Part shown: piece by piece, positions 33,691 to 45,061 of the stretch | Layout: the number at the start of each line of letters is the position of its first letter | Numbering within the stretch: position 1 is the stretch's first letter | Assembly (NCBI RefSeq): GCF_033060595.1 | Contig: NZ_CP133038.1 | Coordinates: 806,001 to 870,000 of the forward strand | Direction of reading: 5' to 3' | Source of the DNA: Pyramidobacter sp. YE332 | GTDB lineage: Bacteria; Synergistota; Synergistia; Synergistales; Dethiosulfovibrionaceae | DNA length: 64,000 bases | Position numbers and translations under genes: made by a program | Notes under the pieces: model-generated | Told to the model about the DNA's origin: nothing | The model's input: only the letters and a program-made list of their open reading frames with translations | Database searches by the model: none

Positions 33691-34422
33691 GTGGCGATTC
33701 CCAAAATCATCCATTACTGCTGGTTCGGCGAAAAGAAATTCCCCGCGCTGGGACGCCGGTGTCTTGCTTCATGGAAGAAATATCTGCCCGATTACAGGAT
33801 CGTTCTTTGGAACGAGCTGAATTTCGACCTTTCCGCGTTCCGGTTTACACGGGAAGCGGCGGCCATGAAAAAATGGGCCTTCGTCTCGGATTTTCTGCGG
33901 ATTTACGCCTTGTATCATCAAGGCGGGGTTTATCTGGACAGCGACGTCGAGGTGCTGAAGCCGCTCGATGGCTTTTTGCGGCATCGCGCTTTTACTGGAT
34001 TCGAGCGTCCCGGCTGTCCCGTGACCGGGATCATGGGAGCCGAGGCGGGACACCCGTGGATCGAAGGATTGCTCGATGACTACGTGCGGAAACGTTTCGT
34101 CGATGAAAACGGCGCTCCCGATCTGACCCCGAATACGGGACTGATCACGCGGGACCTTCAGGAACGGTACGGCGTGCTTTTGAACAATCGAAAGCAGTTT
34201 CTTGACGACGGCCTGTGTATCTATCCGCAGGAGATCTTTTGCCCGCTGACCCTGAAAGGTGAAAATTACGGAAAAAATTTTGCCGGCGCCTTTACGGTCC
34301 ACTGGTTCGCGGGCAGCTGGCGTCCGCCGGGCGCCCGTCTGGTGAGCGGGCTGGGGAGAGTGCTGCGGAAAGTCCATCTGTATAATGCGGCGCGGCGGAT
34401 CGTGCGGGGGAAAGACGCCTAG
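33691..34422 (+). CDS. Glycosyltransferase family 32 (OCH1-like)
   Basis: 243 residues. IPKIIHYCWFGEKKFPALGRRCLASW at the N-terminus and YHQGGVYLDSDVEVLKPLDGF (~75-95) carry the family's DxD metal/nucleotide-sugar site. GTG start, AGGGGTGAG upstream. It transfers a hexose to a surface glycan. It converges with the minus-strand polysaccharide genes that follow, so this is a surface-glycan block. Confidence 0.9.
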   Translation: MAIPKIIHYCWFGEKKFPALGRRCLASWKKYLPDYRIVLWNELNFDLSAFRFTREAAAMKKWAFVSDFLRIYALYHQGGVYLDSDVEVLKPLDGFLRHRAFTGFERPGCPVTGIMGAEAGHPWIEGLLDDYVRKRFVDENGAPDLTPNTGLITRDLQERYGVLLNNRKQFLDDGLCIYPQEIFCPLTLKGENYGKNFAGAFTVHWFAGSWRPPGARLVSGLGRVLRKVHLYNAARRIVRGKDA

Positions 34423-34480
34423 TTCCCGTCCCGCCGGGAAACTTGCCCTCCCCGTCGCGGCGGCACAGCGCGGAACGGAA

Positions 34481-35645
34481 TTATCGTTTCTTTTGCCGAG
34501 GCGCGGGAGCTGAAGAGAGAAGTCCGGCGTAGAGTTGTTCGTGCATTTTTTGGAGGCGTTCGATGGCGTAGTTTTTGACCTTTTCCGAGGCCCGTCTGAC
34601 GTGCTCTCGGCAAGGCGCGGGCGCGCCGAAAACGGCGTGGAACGCGTGTGCCAGCGCTTCCGTGTCGCCTACGGGCACGAGCGTGCCGCAGCCGCCGGCG
34701 AGCAGGTCGCGCGTGCCGCGGACGTCGGCGCCGATCGCCGGCGTGCCCATGGCCATGGCTTCCAGTATCGAACGGGGCAGACCTTCGCGTTCCGAGGGCA
34801 GCACGGCGGCGGCCGCGCCTTTGAGCAGCGCGGGGACGTCGTCGCGCTGGCCGAGGAAGTGGCAGCGTTTTTCGACGCCGCAGCGGCGGGCCAGCGCTTG
34901 CGTTTCCGCGAACAGCGGCCCCTGTCCGGCGAAGGCGAGATGAAGGCGCGGCTCCTCGATTCGTGCGAGCGCCCTGACGGCGTCGCGGTGGCGTTTGCCG
35001 GGATTGAACTCGGCGATCATGAGAAGGTAGAGCTCCTGCGGCATCAGCTGCATTTCCCGGCGCGCGGCGGCGACCTGCGCGTCGCTGACGGCGCCGCTGC
35101 TGTATCGCGATAGATCGACGCCGATCCCCGGCATCAAGGCGACGTTTTCGCGCGGAACGATGCGGTGTTTCTGCGCGGCGTCGTAGTCTTCGCGGTTGAT
35201 GACGACCAAACGGTCTGTCCAGCGCCCGGCGAGTTTCTCGAGGGCGATGAACAGGCCGTTTTTTATTTTCGAGTTGCCCTTGAAGAAATGAAAGCCGTGC
35301 GCGGTGTACACGACCTTGACCTGCCCCGCCGCGCGCAGGCCGCGCAGGGCGAAGCGGGCGACGAACGCCGCTACGGGCGTGTGGACGTGAACGATGTCGT
35401 ATTTTTCGCGAGCGACCAGTTCGCGTACGGCGCGCGGCGCGCGCGAAATTATGCGGGTCGAGAGGGCGGCGTCCCCAGTCGACGGCGTAAAAACGATCGA
35501 AATGACTTTCCGCGGCGGGAAAGGGATCGCGCGCGTTGGCCATCGCGTCGACCTGCCAGCCTTGGGCGCGGAAATAATCGCCGTAAGGAAGCAGGAAGTC
35601 GCGCAGCGTTCTTTGGATCGTTGTCGCAATAAGAAGTTTTTTCAT
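34481..35645 (-). pseudogene. Glycosyltransferase family 4, frameshifted in a GC repeat
   Basis: The N-terminal half (MKKLLIATTIQRTLRDFL to PLDPHNFARAAR) and the rest (AVRELVAREKYDIVHVHTP onward) are in different frames. They join at a GCGCGC-rich stretch around 35429-35447; restoring one GC pair gives a continuous 388-residue GT4 protein. Donor-binding features in the C-terminal half are intact: LMIAEFNPGKRHRDAV, FLGQRDDVPALLKG, and PSEREGLPRSILEAMAMGTPAI (the E-x7-E motif). The ATG overlaps the upstream epimerase stop as ATGA. It could be a sequencing error, a genuine null, or a reversible slip; the repeat is too short to claim phase variation. Confidence 0.85.
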
Positions 35646-36514
35646 CGTAAATTCTCGAATGCGTTCAGCGTTTCCACGAGAGATTGCTCGAACGGCACGA
35701 TATCGTACTCTTCGCATCGACTTAACTCCCGAGCGTAGCAGAGAGAGCCGAAGGCCTTGTCGACCGCCGGCGTGAAGCGGCGCAAAAAATACAGCGTGGG
35801 ATTGAGAAGTCTCGTGAGAGTGATGTTCCGCCCCTGGAGCGCGCCCAGACGGCGCACCAGATCGGAAGTGCCGACATAAGCGCTGTTTTGCGGGAAGAAC
35901 GTGCCGGAGTCCTCCCGGTCGACGATCAGGCGGAGCTGTTCGCAGAGGTTGCCGATATAGATCATGCTGCGGCGGTTTTCCACTTTGGGAAAAAGCGGCA
36001 GGCGGCGCGCGCATCCGATCAGCGCGGGAAAGTTCCCCCCGCAGCCCGGGCCGTAAATCAGAGGGGCGCGGACGACGGCGATCCTGAACGCCGGCGCGGC
36101 GAGCGCGGCGAGTCTCCCTTCGGCTTCCAGCTTTGACTGTCCGTAAATGTTCGACGGCGCGGGGACGGTCCCGGCCGCGATGATTTTTTCCTCTCCCGGC
36201 GGCGCGCTGTCGCCGTAAACGGCGATGCTGCTCATGAAGACGAACTGTCCGACGCCCTCGCGACGCGCCTTGAGCGCGGTCTCCTCGGCGAGGTCGCGGT
36301 TGACGCGCCGATAAAACTCGTCGGGCGCGGCGGACAGGTGCGCGATCCCCGCGCAGTGAATCAGGGCGTCGTAACCGGCGAAGCTGTGCCGGCGCCACTC
36401 CGCGCCGCGCAGGCTGACGAAGTCGGTCCGGTAGCGGCCGCCGAAGCGTTCCAGCCATCTGGCGAAAGAGCGTCCCACAAAGCTGCGGGCGCCGGCGACG
36501 AGAATTTTTTTCAT
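35642..36514 (-). CDS. NAD-dependent epimerase/dehydratase (extended SDR)
   Basis: 290 residues. A degenerate Rossmann motif (VAGARSFVGRSFARWL) at 5-20, FVFMSSIAVYGD at ~95-106 and the catalytic YxxxK in SNIYGQSKLEAE at ~130. APLIYGPGCGGNFPALI is typical of GalE/WbpP-like polysaccharide epimerases. The start follows the sugar transferase stop by 5 bp. It probably makes or reduces a nucleotide-linked sugar for the adjacent glycan. Confidence 0.9.
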   Translation of the reverse strand: MKKILVAGARSFVGRSFARWLERFGGRYRTDFVSLRGAEWRRHSFAGYDALIHCAGIAHLSAAPDEFYRRVNRDLAEETALKARREGVGQFVFMSSIAVYGDSAPPGEEKIIAAGTVPAPSNIYGQSKLEAEGRLAALAAPAFRIAVVRAPLIYGPGCGGNFPALIGCARRLPLFPKVENRRSMIYIGNLCEQLRLIVDREDSGTFFPQNSAYVGTSDLVRRLGALQGRNITLTRLLNPTLYFLRRFTPAVDKAFGSLCYARELSRCEEYDIVPFEQSLVETLNAFENLR

Positions 36515-36519
36515 GGCGG

Positions 36520-37215
36520 TCAATCCTTCGCGCCTTTGATCTTTTCGAGCGCGCGGGGCCGCTTGATCTCCGTTGGCGGCGCGATGATCGTTTCCCCTTC
36601 GCCGGCGTCGATGCCGTTGCGGCGCAGGACGACGGCGGCGGTGCGCCAGAGGATCTTGAGGTCGAGCCACAGGCTGAGGCGGTCGACGTATTCGAGATCG
36701 TACTGGAGGCGCTTTTCCCAGCTCATGGCGTTGCGGCCGTTGATCTGGGCCAGTCCCGTGAGGCCCGGGCGGACGGAGTGGCGGCGCGCTTCCTCTTCGC
36801 TGAAGAGCGGTAAAAAATCGACCAGCAGCGGACGCGGCCCGACGAGGCTCATCTCGCCCTTGAGGACGTTCCACAGCTCGGGCAGTTCGTCGAGGCTCGA
36901 ACGGCGCAGCCAGCGGCCGAACGGCGTGAGGCGCTCCCGGTCGGGCAGCGGGCGTCCCGAAGCGTCGACGGCCTGGCGCATGGAACGGAACTTGTAGTTC
37001 AGAAAAATCTTTTCGCCGCGCCCCGGGCGCGGCTGAGCGAAGACGACGGGAGAGCCCAGCTCCCTTTTCACCCGCAGCGCGACCCGGATCATCAGCGGGG
37101 AAAAAATCAGCAGCGCCCCCAACGATCCGACGATATCCATAAGCCGCTTGAGCGGCAGATAACTTTTTCCGCTGATCAGGATCATGTCTTTGGCCTCCGC
37201 GAAGATTTTTTTCAT
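36520..37215 (-). CDS. Undecaprenyl-phosphate sugar phosphotransferase (initiating)
   Basis: 231 residues, the single-span bacterial sugar transferase family. A re-entrant helix LKRLMDIVGSLGALLIFSPLM (~20-40), then FLNYKFRSM, SSLDELPELWNVLKGEMSLVGPRPL and RPGLTGLAQINGRN. It loads the first sugar phosphate on the lipid carrier at the inner membrane. First gene of the three-gene minus-strand operon. The ATG at 37215 gives an extra ~10 N-terminal residues; the internal Met (37185) is an alternative. Confidence 0.93.
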   Translation of the reverse strand: MKKIFAEAKDMILISGKSYLPLKRLMDIVGSLGALLIFSPLMIRVALRVKRELGSPVVFAQPRPGRGEKIFLNYKFRSMRQAVDASGRPLPDRERLTPFGRWLRRSSLDELPELWNVLKGEMSLVGPRPLLVDFLPLFSEEEARRHSVRPGLTGLAQINGRNAMSWEKRLQYDLEYVDRLSLWLDLKILWRTAAVVLRRNGIDAGEGETIIAPPTEIKRPRALEKIKGAKD

Positions 37216-37341
37216 TATATCCCACCGGCCGCGAAATGGGGCGCGGTTCCTTCCCGCCGCGTTTCGTTTTGCCGCCGCCTTGATTTCTTCGGCGCTTCCT
37301 GTATGATGATTGGTATTCGTGGAAGAAAGGGGGCGGCGGCG

Positions 37342-39495
37342 TTGGAAGACATTCTCGAAGGGCTGAGCGCGGCCCAGCGCGAGGCCGTGACGGCGACGGA
37401 AGGTTACGTGCGCGTCATCGCTGGCGCCGGATCGGGCAAGACGCGCGCCCTGTCGCGGCGCTTCGCCTGGCTGGTGGAAGGGCTGGGCGTGATGCCTGGG
37501 CACATCCTCTGCGTCACCTTCAGCAACAAGTCGGCCAACGAAATGCGCCAGCGCATCCACGCGCTCACCGGCGACAACGACACGGGCTACGTCAACACGT
37601 TTCACGGCTTCTGCGTCTCCGTCCTGCAGGAGGACAGCCACGCCGTGCAGTATCCGAAAAGCTTCATCGTCCTCGACAACTCCGACATCGACGACATCCT
37701 CAGGATCGTTTACGCCGAGCGCGGCCTGACGCTGCGCGACATGACTTTCGCCGAGGCGCGCGACATGTTCGAGATCCGCAAGCTCTTCAAGGAACCGCTG
37801 TACTGCCGCGACCTGATCGCCCTGCCGCTGGAGCGGCTGCGCAAAAAGTACGAGGAAGCCGCGGAGCCGTCGGACATTTTGTTTTACGGCTATCTCTATC
37901 AGCAGAAGAAATGCTTCGGCCTCGACTACAACGACCTGATCGTCTTCACGCTGCACATCTTCGAGCGCGAGCCCGAGATCCGCCGCAAGTGGCAGCAGCG
38001 CCTCGAATATATCATGATCGACGAGTTCCAGGATATCGACGGGCTCCAGTACCGCCTCATGGAAGCCCTTTGCGGCTTTCACAAGAACCTGTTCGTCGTC
38101 GGCGACCCCGACCAGACCATCTACACCTGGCGCGGCGCCAGCGTCAGGTACCTGCTCGATTTCGACGCCCGCCACCCGGGCACGCGCACGATCATGATGA
38201 TGGAAAATTACCGCTCCACGCCGCAGATCCTCGCGGCCGCCAACAGCCTGATCGACAAGAACGAGACGCGCGTCAAAAAAGACCTGCTCCCCGTGCGCGC
38301 CCCCGGCGCCCCGGTGCGCTGCTTCCACGGCGAGACGGCGGAGGACGAGGCGCGCTGGATCGCCGCCGAGATCAAAAAGCTCCGCGAAGCGGACGCGCCC
38401 TACAAGTCGTGCGCGGTGCTGTATCGCGCCCATTACCTGACGCGCAGCCTGGAAGCGGCGTTTTTGAAGGAGAAGATCCCCTACACGATCTACGCCGGCG
38501 TGCAGTTCTACGACCGCGCCGAGATCAAGGACGCGCTCGCCTACCTGCGCCTGGTCGCCTACCGCGACGACCTCGCCTTCCGCCGCGTGGTCAACGCGCC
38601 GCGGCGCAACATGGGCGCGCGGCGCATGGCCTTTTTGGAAGAACAGGCGGCGTCTCGCGGCTGCTCGCTGTGGGAGGCGCTGACCGCGACGCTGGACGAG
38701 GAGATCTTCAAGGGCACCCGCGCCGCCGCCTTCGTGAGCCTGATCGAACGGTTTGCCGCCGCCGGCCCGGCCTTGCCCGTGTCGGAAGCGCTGTCCGGAC
38801 TCCTCGACGAAAGCGGCTACGAAGCGATGCTGCGCACCGAGGGAGCTCAGCAGCGCCTCGACAATCTGGCCGAGTTGAAACAGTCCGTCCACGAGTACGA
38901 GACGACCTGCGGCGAGGAAAGCGGCGTCGCCGATTACCTCCGCCGCGCGGCGCTGTTCACCGACGGCGACCGCACCGAGTCGGCCGACACGGTGCGCTTC
39001 ATGACCGTGCACGCGGCCAAGGGACTGGAATTTCCCCACGTGTTCCTGTGCGGCATGAACGAAGGCGTGTTCCCGACGCGCCGCACGCGCACGCTGCACG
39101 CGATGGAGGAGGAGCGCCGCCTCGCCTTCGTCGCCGTGACCCGCGCCCGCGACGCCCTCTGCCTGACGGAAGCCGACGGCCGCACGCTGGACGGTTCGCC
39201 GCGCTATCCGAGCCGCTTCATCCTCGACATCGACCAGGGACTTCTGCAGTACGTCACGCCGCCGCGTCCCGGCCTGATCGAAGAGGCCCGATACCGCATC
39301 GCCGAGAGCGAAAAGCAGCTGCGCCGCGACAGCCGGATCGAGGCGCTGCCGCTAGGTACGGCTGTGACGCACCCGGTTTTCGGTCCCGGCGTGATCGTCG
39401 AAGCGGATGCGGGCGAACTGTGCTACACGGTGCGCTTCGACCGCCTCGCCACGCCGCGCCGCCTCAGCTTCAAAGCGCCGCTGACCAAGGTGTAG
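37342..39495 (+). CDS. UvrD/PcrA-type superfamily 1 DNA helicase
   Basis: 717 residues. Motif I AGAGSGKTRALSRR (~27), Ia VTFSNKSANEM, II MIDEFQDIDGLQYRL, III VGDPDQTIYTWRGA, IV MENYRSTPQILAAANSLI, V/VI VHAAKGLEFPHVFL and EERRLAFVAVTRARD. A small C-terminal Tudor-like domain (VFGPGVIVEADAGELCYTVRF) is present as in PcrA. TTG at 37342 is chosen because GAAAGGGGGCGG precedes it; the first in-frame ATG (37303) lacks a ribosome site. ATP-dependent 3'-5' unwinding for repair and replication. Divergent from the polysaccharide operon. Confidence 0.94.
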   Translation: MEDILEGLSAAQREAVTATEGYVRVIAGAGSGKTRALSRRFAWLVEGLGVMPGHILCVTFSNKSANEMRQRIHALTGDNDTGYVNTFHGFCVSVLQEDSHAVQYPKSFIVLDNSDIDDILRIVYAERGLTLRDMTFAEARDMFEIRKLFKEPLYCRDLIALPLERLRKKYEEAAEPSDILFYGYLYQQKKCFGLDYNDLIVFTLHIFEREPEIRRKWQQRLEYIMIDEFQDIDGLQYRLMEALCGFHKNLFVVGDPDQTIYTWRGASVRYLLDFDARHPGTRTIMMMENYRSTPQILAAANSLIDKNETRVKKDLLPVRAPGAPVRCFHGETAEDEARWIAAEIKKLREADAPYKSCAVLYRAHYLTRSLEAAFLKEKIPYTIYAGVQFYDRAEIKDALAYLRLVAYRDDLAFRRVVNAPRRNMGARRMAFLEEQAASRGCSLWEALTATLDEEIFKGTRAAAFVSLIERFAAAGPALPVSEALSGLLDESGYEAMLRTEGAQQRLDNLAELKQSVHEYETTCGEESGVADYLRRAALFTDGDRTESADTVRFMTVHAAKGLEFPHVFLCGMNEGVFPTRRTRTLHAMEEERRLAFVAVTRARDALCLTEADGRTLDGSPRYPSRFILDIDQGLLQYVTPPRPGLIEEARYRIAESEKQLRRDSRIEALPLGTAVTHPVFGPGVIVEADAGELCYTVRFDRLATPRRLSFKAPLTKV

Positions 39496-39539
39496 CCCGC
39501 GCGTTTTGACGAGCCGGGCATGTTCGATGCGCGAATATT

Positions 39540-40047
39540 CGATCCAAGAGCAACGAAGTCGAGTGGAAAACCTTATCAGGAGATTTCCAGCCAAGACATT
39601 TACGCGGGCGAATGTTTAAGCGGTTGACATACATTTGGATGATTTCGTCGGGTATCTCCGTAACACCCCTCTTTAATTGGGAAAATATCCCCTCAAAAGC
39701 CCGTCGGTGTTCTCGTTCGTTCCTCTCCGTCATGGTTGATGCGGCTCGGGATAATAGAGCTTGATCCCTTCAAGACCGGCGCTGATCTGTTCGCAGTTGG
39801 AGAACTCGCAGCCACGGTCGGGGGCAACGCTCTTATGCGGCGGGTCTTTCAGCAGGTCGATGACGGTCCTGGCGACGCAGTCGGCGGTCTTGCTCTCCGC
39901 CTTGCGGCACAGAAGCATACGGCTCTTTCGGTCGACCAGAGCGGCACGACAGGCTTTCCCTATTGTGCCGCACACGGTATCGGCTTCCCAGCCGCCCAAC
40001 CGCCGTCTTTCATTGGCGACCTTGGGACGCTGGGTAAGCTTGAACAT
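39540..40047 (-). pseudogene. IS30-family transposase remnant
   Basis: The first fragment reads QRPKVANERRRLGGWEADTV, GKACRAALVDRKSRMLL and SVAPDRGCEFSNCEQI through YYPEPHQP, the conserved catalytic core of IS30 transposases (D and D of the DDE triad). At the next codon the expected Trp is TGA; reading on gives RGTNENTDGLLRGYFP, then a second stop and a frameshift before EIPDEIIQMYVNRLNIRPRKCLGWKSP. The N-terminal DNA-binding domain is missing. A decayed copy, unrelated in sequence to the intact IS30 transposase at 45098-46390. Confidence 0.9.
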
Positions 40048-40083
40048 GAGTGGAACATTTTATGAAAAGAAGTGGATGGAACG

Positions 40084-40808
40084 ATGGACGCGGGGATGAG
40101 AGAAGAACGGCTCGAGATCGACGGCATTCCCATTTTGATCCGTGGAGAGGCGGCTGAAAAGGCGTTTTTGATGATCCACGGTCGGGGCGGCTGCAAAGAA
40201 GAGTGCCGCGATTTTTCGGGATTGGCGGCGAGCCGGGGCTGGCAGACGGCGGCGCTCGATCTGCCGGGGCACGGCGAGCGCCGCGGAGAGCGGAGCGGCC
40301 TTGTGCCCTGGAATGCTGTGCCGGAACTTAAGAGGGTGACGCGCTGGGCGCGTTGCCGGTGGGAATCGGTCGCCCTACGCGCGGTCAGCATCGGCGCGTG
40401 GCTTGCCATGCTGGCTTGCGCCGACGAGAAACTGTCCGGCGTCCTTTTCGTTTCGCCGCTGCTCGATATGGCCGGTTTGATCCGCAGGATGATGCAACGC
40501 GCCAGAGTGAGCGAGGAGCGTCTGCGCCGCGAAAAAATCGTCCGCGCGGCGACGGGGGAGGCGCTTTCATGGCCGTATTACGAATACGCGCGGCAGCATC
40601 CGGCAAGCGTCTGGCGTCAGCCGTGCGAAATTCTCTTGGCAGGCCGTGACGAATTGACGGACCGCGGCGCCGTGGAAAAGTTCGCGATGGCTTCGGGCGG
40701 CCGCGTGACGGTGATGGAAACAGGAGAACATTGGTTCCATACGCCGGAACAAACGGCTTTCATGCATCGCTGGGAAGAACGGGCGCTTGCCCGGCTGGAG
40801 GTTTTATC

Positions 40809-40812
<4 letters not shown>
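40084..40812 (+). CDS. Alpha/beta hydrolase
   Basis: 242 residues from the ATG at 40084 (GTG at 40072 is also in frame). MIHGRGGCKEECRDFSG and ALDLPGHGERRG form the oxyanion region; RAVSIGAWLAML holds the nucleophile Ser (the first Gly of GxSxG is replaced); AGRDELTD and TGEHWFHT provide Asp and His. A general esterase/lipase-like hydrolase. Its last bases overlap tatD as ATGA, so the two are translated together. Its 5' end abuts the IS30 remnant, so its original promoter may be lost. Confidence 0.82.
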
Positions 40813-43675
<2,863 letters not shown>

Positions 43676-43680
43676 GACGA

Positions 43681-43723
43681 AAAAAAATTTCAGGCTTCCC
43701 GTTCGGAAGCCGGAAATTTTTTG
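43681..43723 (+). terminator. Rho-independent terminator
   Basis: AAAAATTTC and GGCTTCC pair with GGAAGCC and GAAATTTTT, with one mismatch between, and the hairpin ends in a T run. It ends the tatD-tgt operon. Confidence 0.88.
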
Positions 43724-43732
43724 GTAAATTTT

Positions 43733-43786
43733 CAGAGTAAATGCAACCTCGTCAAAGTAAATGCGACGGGGTTGCATTTACTTTAA
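43733..43786. repeat. Flanking repeat, left copy (TAAATGCAAC motifs)
   Basis: CAGAGTAAATGCAAC (43733-43747) followed by GTTGCATTTACTTTAA (43771-43786), a palindromic pair. A similar pair occurs at 46474-46522 on the other side of the IS cluster. Related single motifs lie at 45062 and 46447. The remaining gap up to the IS630 end (43787-43943) shows no recognisable gene. These motifs are probably IS ends. Confidence 0.6.
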
Positions 43787-43943
43787 CAGGACAAAAGCAG
43801 CAAGCAGTCATTACGAACACATAATAACGATCAAGATTGCGCTAACGGAACAAATTCAAGGGGATGAAAAGCTGTTACGAGGAAATTGTCCGAAAAAAGT
43901 GCATACAAAAGTGATCCTCAACTGAAAGCAAAATTTTCAGTTC

Positions 43944-45061
43944 ATACTATTTCTCATTTAAAGCACCTAACAATCCATTGTCTTGCGGTAATACTCCTTA
44001 TGGTCTGAGCGGTGAGATTTCTGATCGTGCGGCACAGACGCTCGACAACGTTCTCAAGCGTCGAAAAAATCTCGTTTCGAAAGCCCTGACAGCGCAGCTC
44101 TCTCCAGATCTGCTCAATGGGGTTCATCTCGGGGGTATAGGGGGGAATATGGAACAGGGTGATGTTGGCAGGAACCTGAAGCGCTTTGGACTTGTGCCAG
44201 GCAGCTCCGTCACAGCAGAGCAGAATATGGTCTTCCGGAAATCGGTGTGAAAGTTCCCGCAGGAAAACGTTCATGCAATCGCTGTCGCAGTTGGGCATGA
44301 TCAGAAAGAGGCTTTCTCCCGTAAGCGGCTCTACGGCACCGTAAGCATAGCGGTATTCGCGGATGTGAAGGCAGGGAACGTTCGGTCGAATGCCTTTCCT
44401 GCACCAGCAGTATTTGGGCGTGTTGATTCTGCCGAAGCCGGCTTCGTCCTGAACCATCAGTCTGACGTTCCCTGTTGTGGATAACTCTTTTAATTCCTGA
44501 ACTTGAGCGTTAATTTTTTTGAGGCCTCGATGGCCTCCTCGTTCGCTTTCCTGGGGTGACGGCTGCGCGGCATGACTTTTCTCCAGCCATGACGTTTCAG
44601 GACCGCGTAAATCTGAGTCGGACTGATAGTATGTCCCACCGCGGTCTGATAGGCTTGGGCTATTTCCGCCACCGAAACGATTTCTCCTTTCCCGGCTTTC
44701 TCCAGGTAAGGAGCAAGTACGGCTTCTTCCTGCTCATAGGTCATGTTCCGATGGTTGCCGAGGTAATGGCATTGCAGCACATACGAGAGACCGCGATGGA
44801 TAAACTGCGAGATGATCTTGCTGACGTTCGTGAAGTGGTATTCCGTGATTTCGCTGATTTCTTTCAGGGTTTTCCCTTCGGCGCGCAAGCTGAGGATTCT
44901 CAGTTTGGCTTCGATCTTCTTGTTGCGATTCTTTTTCCGCGCCGCTTCGATTTCCGCTTGCTGTTCCGATGTGATCTCGTATTTTACGGGCATTCTCCAT
45001 CACCTCGGGGGCATTATAACTGAGGTACGGATACTTTGGCTATACTATAATGAAATAGTAT
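43944..45061 (-). mobile_element. IS630-family insertion sequence, ~1.1 kb
   Basis: Ends ATACTATTTC on the left (43944) and its complement GAAATAGTAT on the right (45052-45061), consistent with TA target duplications at 43945-43946 and 45059-45060. It contains one transposase in two frames. The transposase stop lies within the left end, so the element is compact. It abuts the IS30-type region directly on its right. Confidence 0.85.
43954..44993 (-). CDS. IS630-family transposase, two frames joined by -1 frameshift
   Basis: The first frame (44993 to 44490, 167 aa) is a helix-turn-helix domain (GKTLKEISEITEYHFTNVSKII, then ISPTQIYAVLKRHGWRK). The second frame supplies the DDE_3 catalytic domain: MVQDEAGFGRI (D), LLCCDGAAWHK (D) and PPYTPEMNPIEQIWRELR (E). 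The frames overlap at an A7 run (44514-44520 on the other strand) read as TCA AAA AAA; a -1 slip gives KKINAQVQELKEL and joins the second frame. Both halves are intact, giving a ~345-residue protein. Confidence 0.88.

Noticed and set aside
39700-39740. TGA read as Trp (alternative genetic code)
   Set aside because: Only the dead IS30 copy shows it; intact genes use TGA as stop throughout, including many ATGA overlaps.
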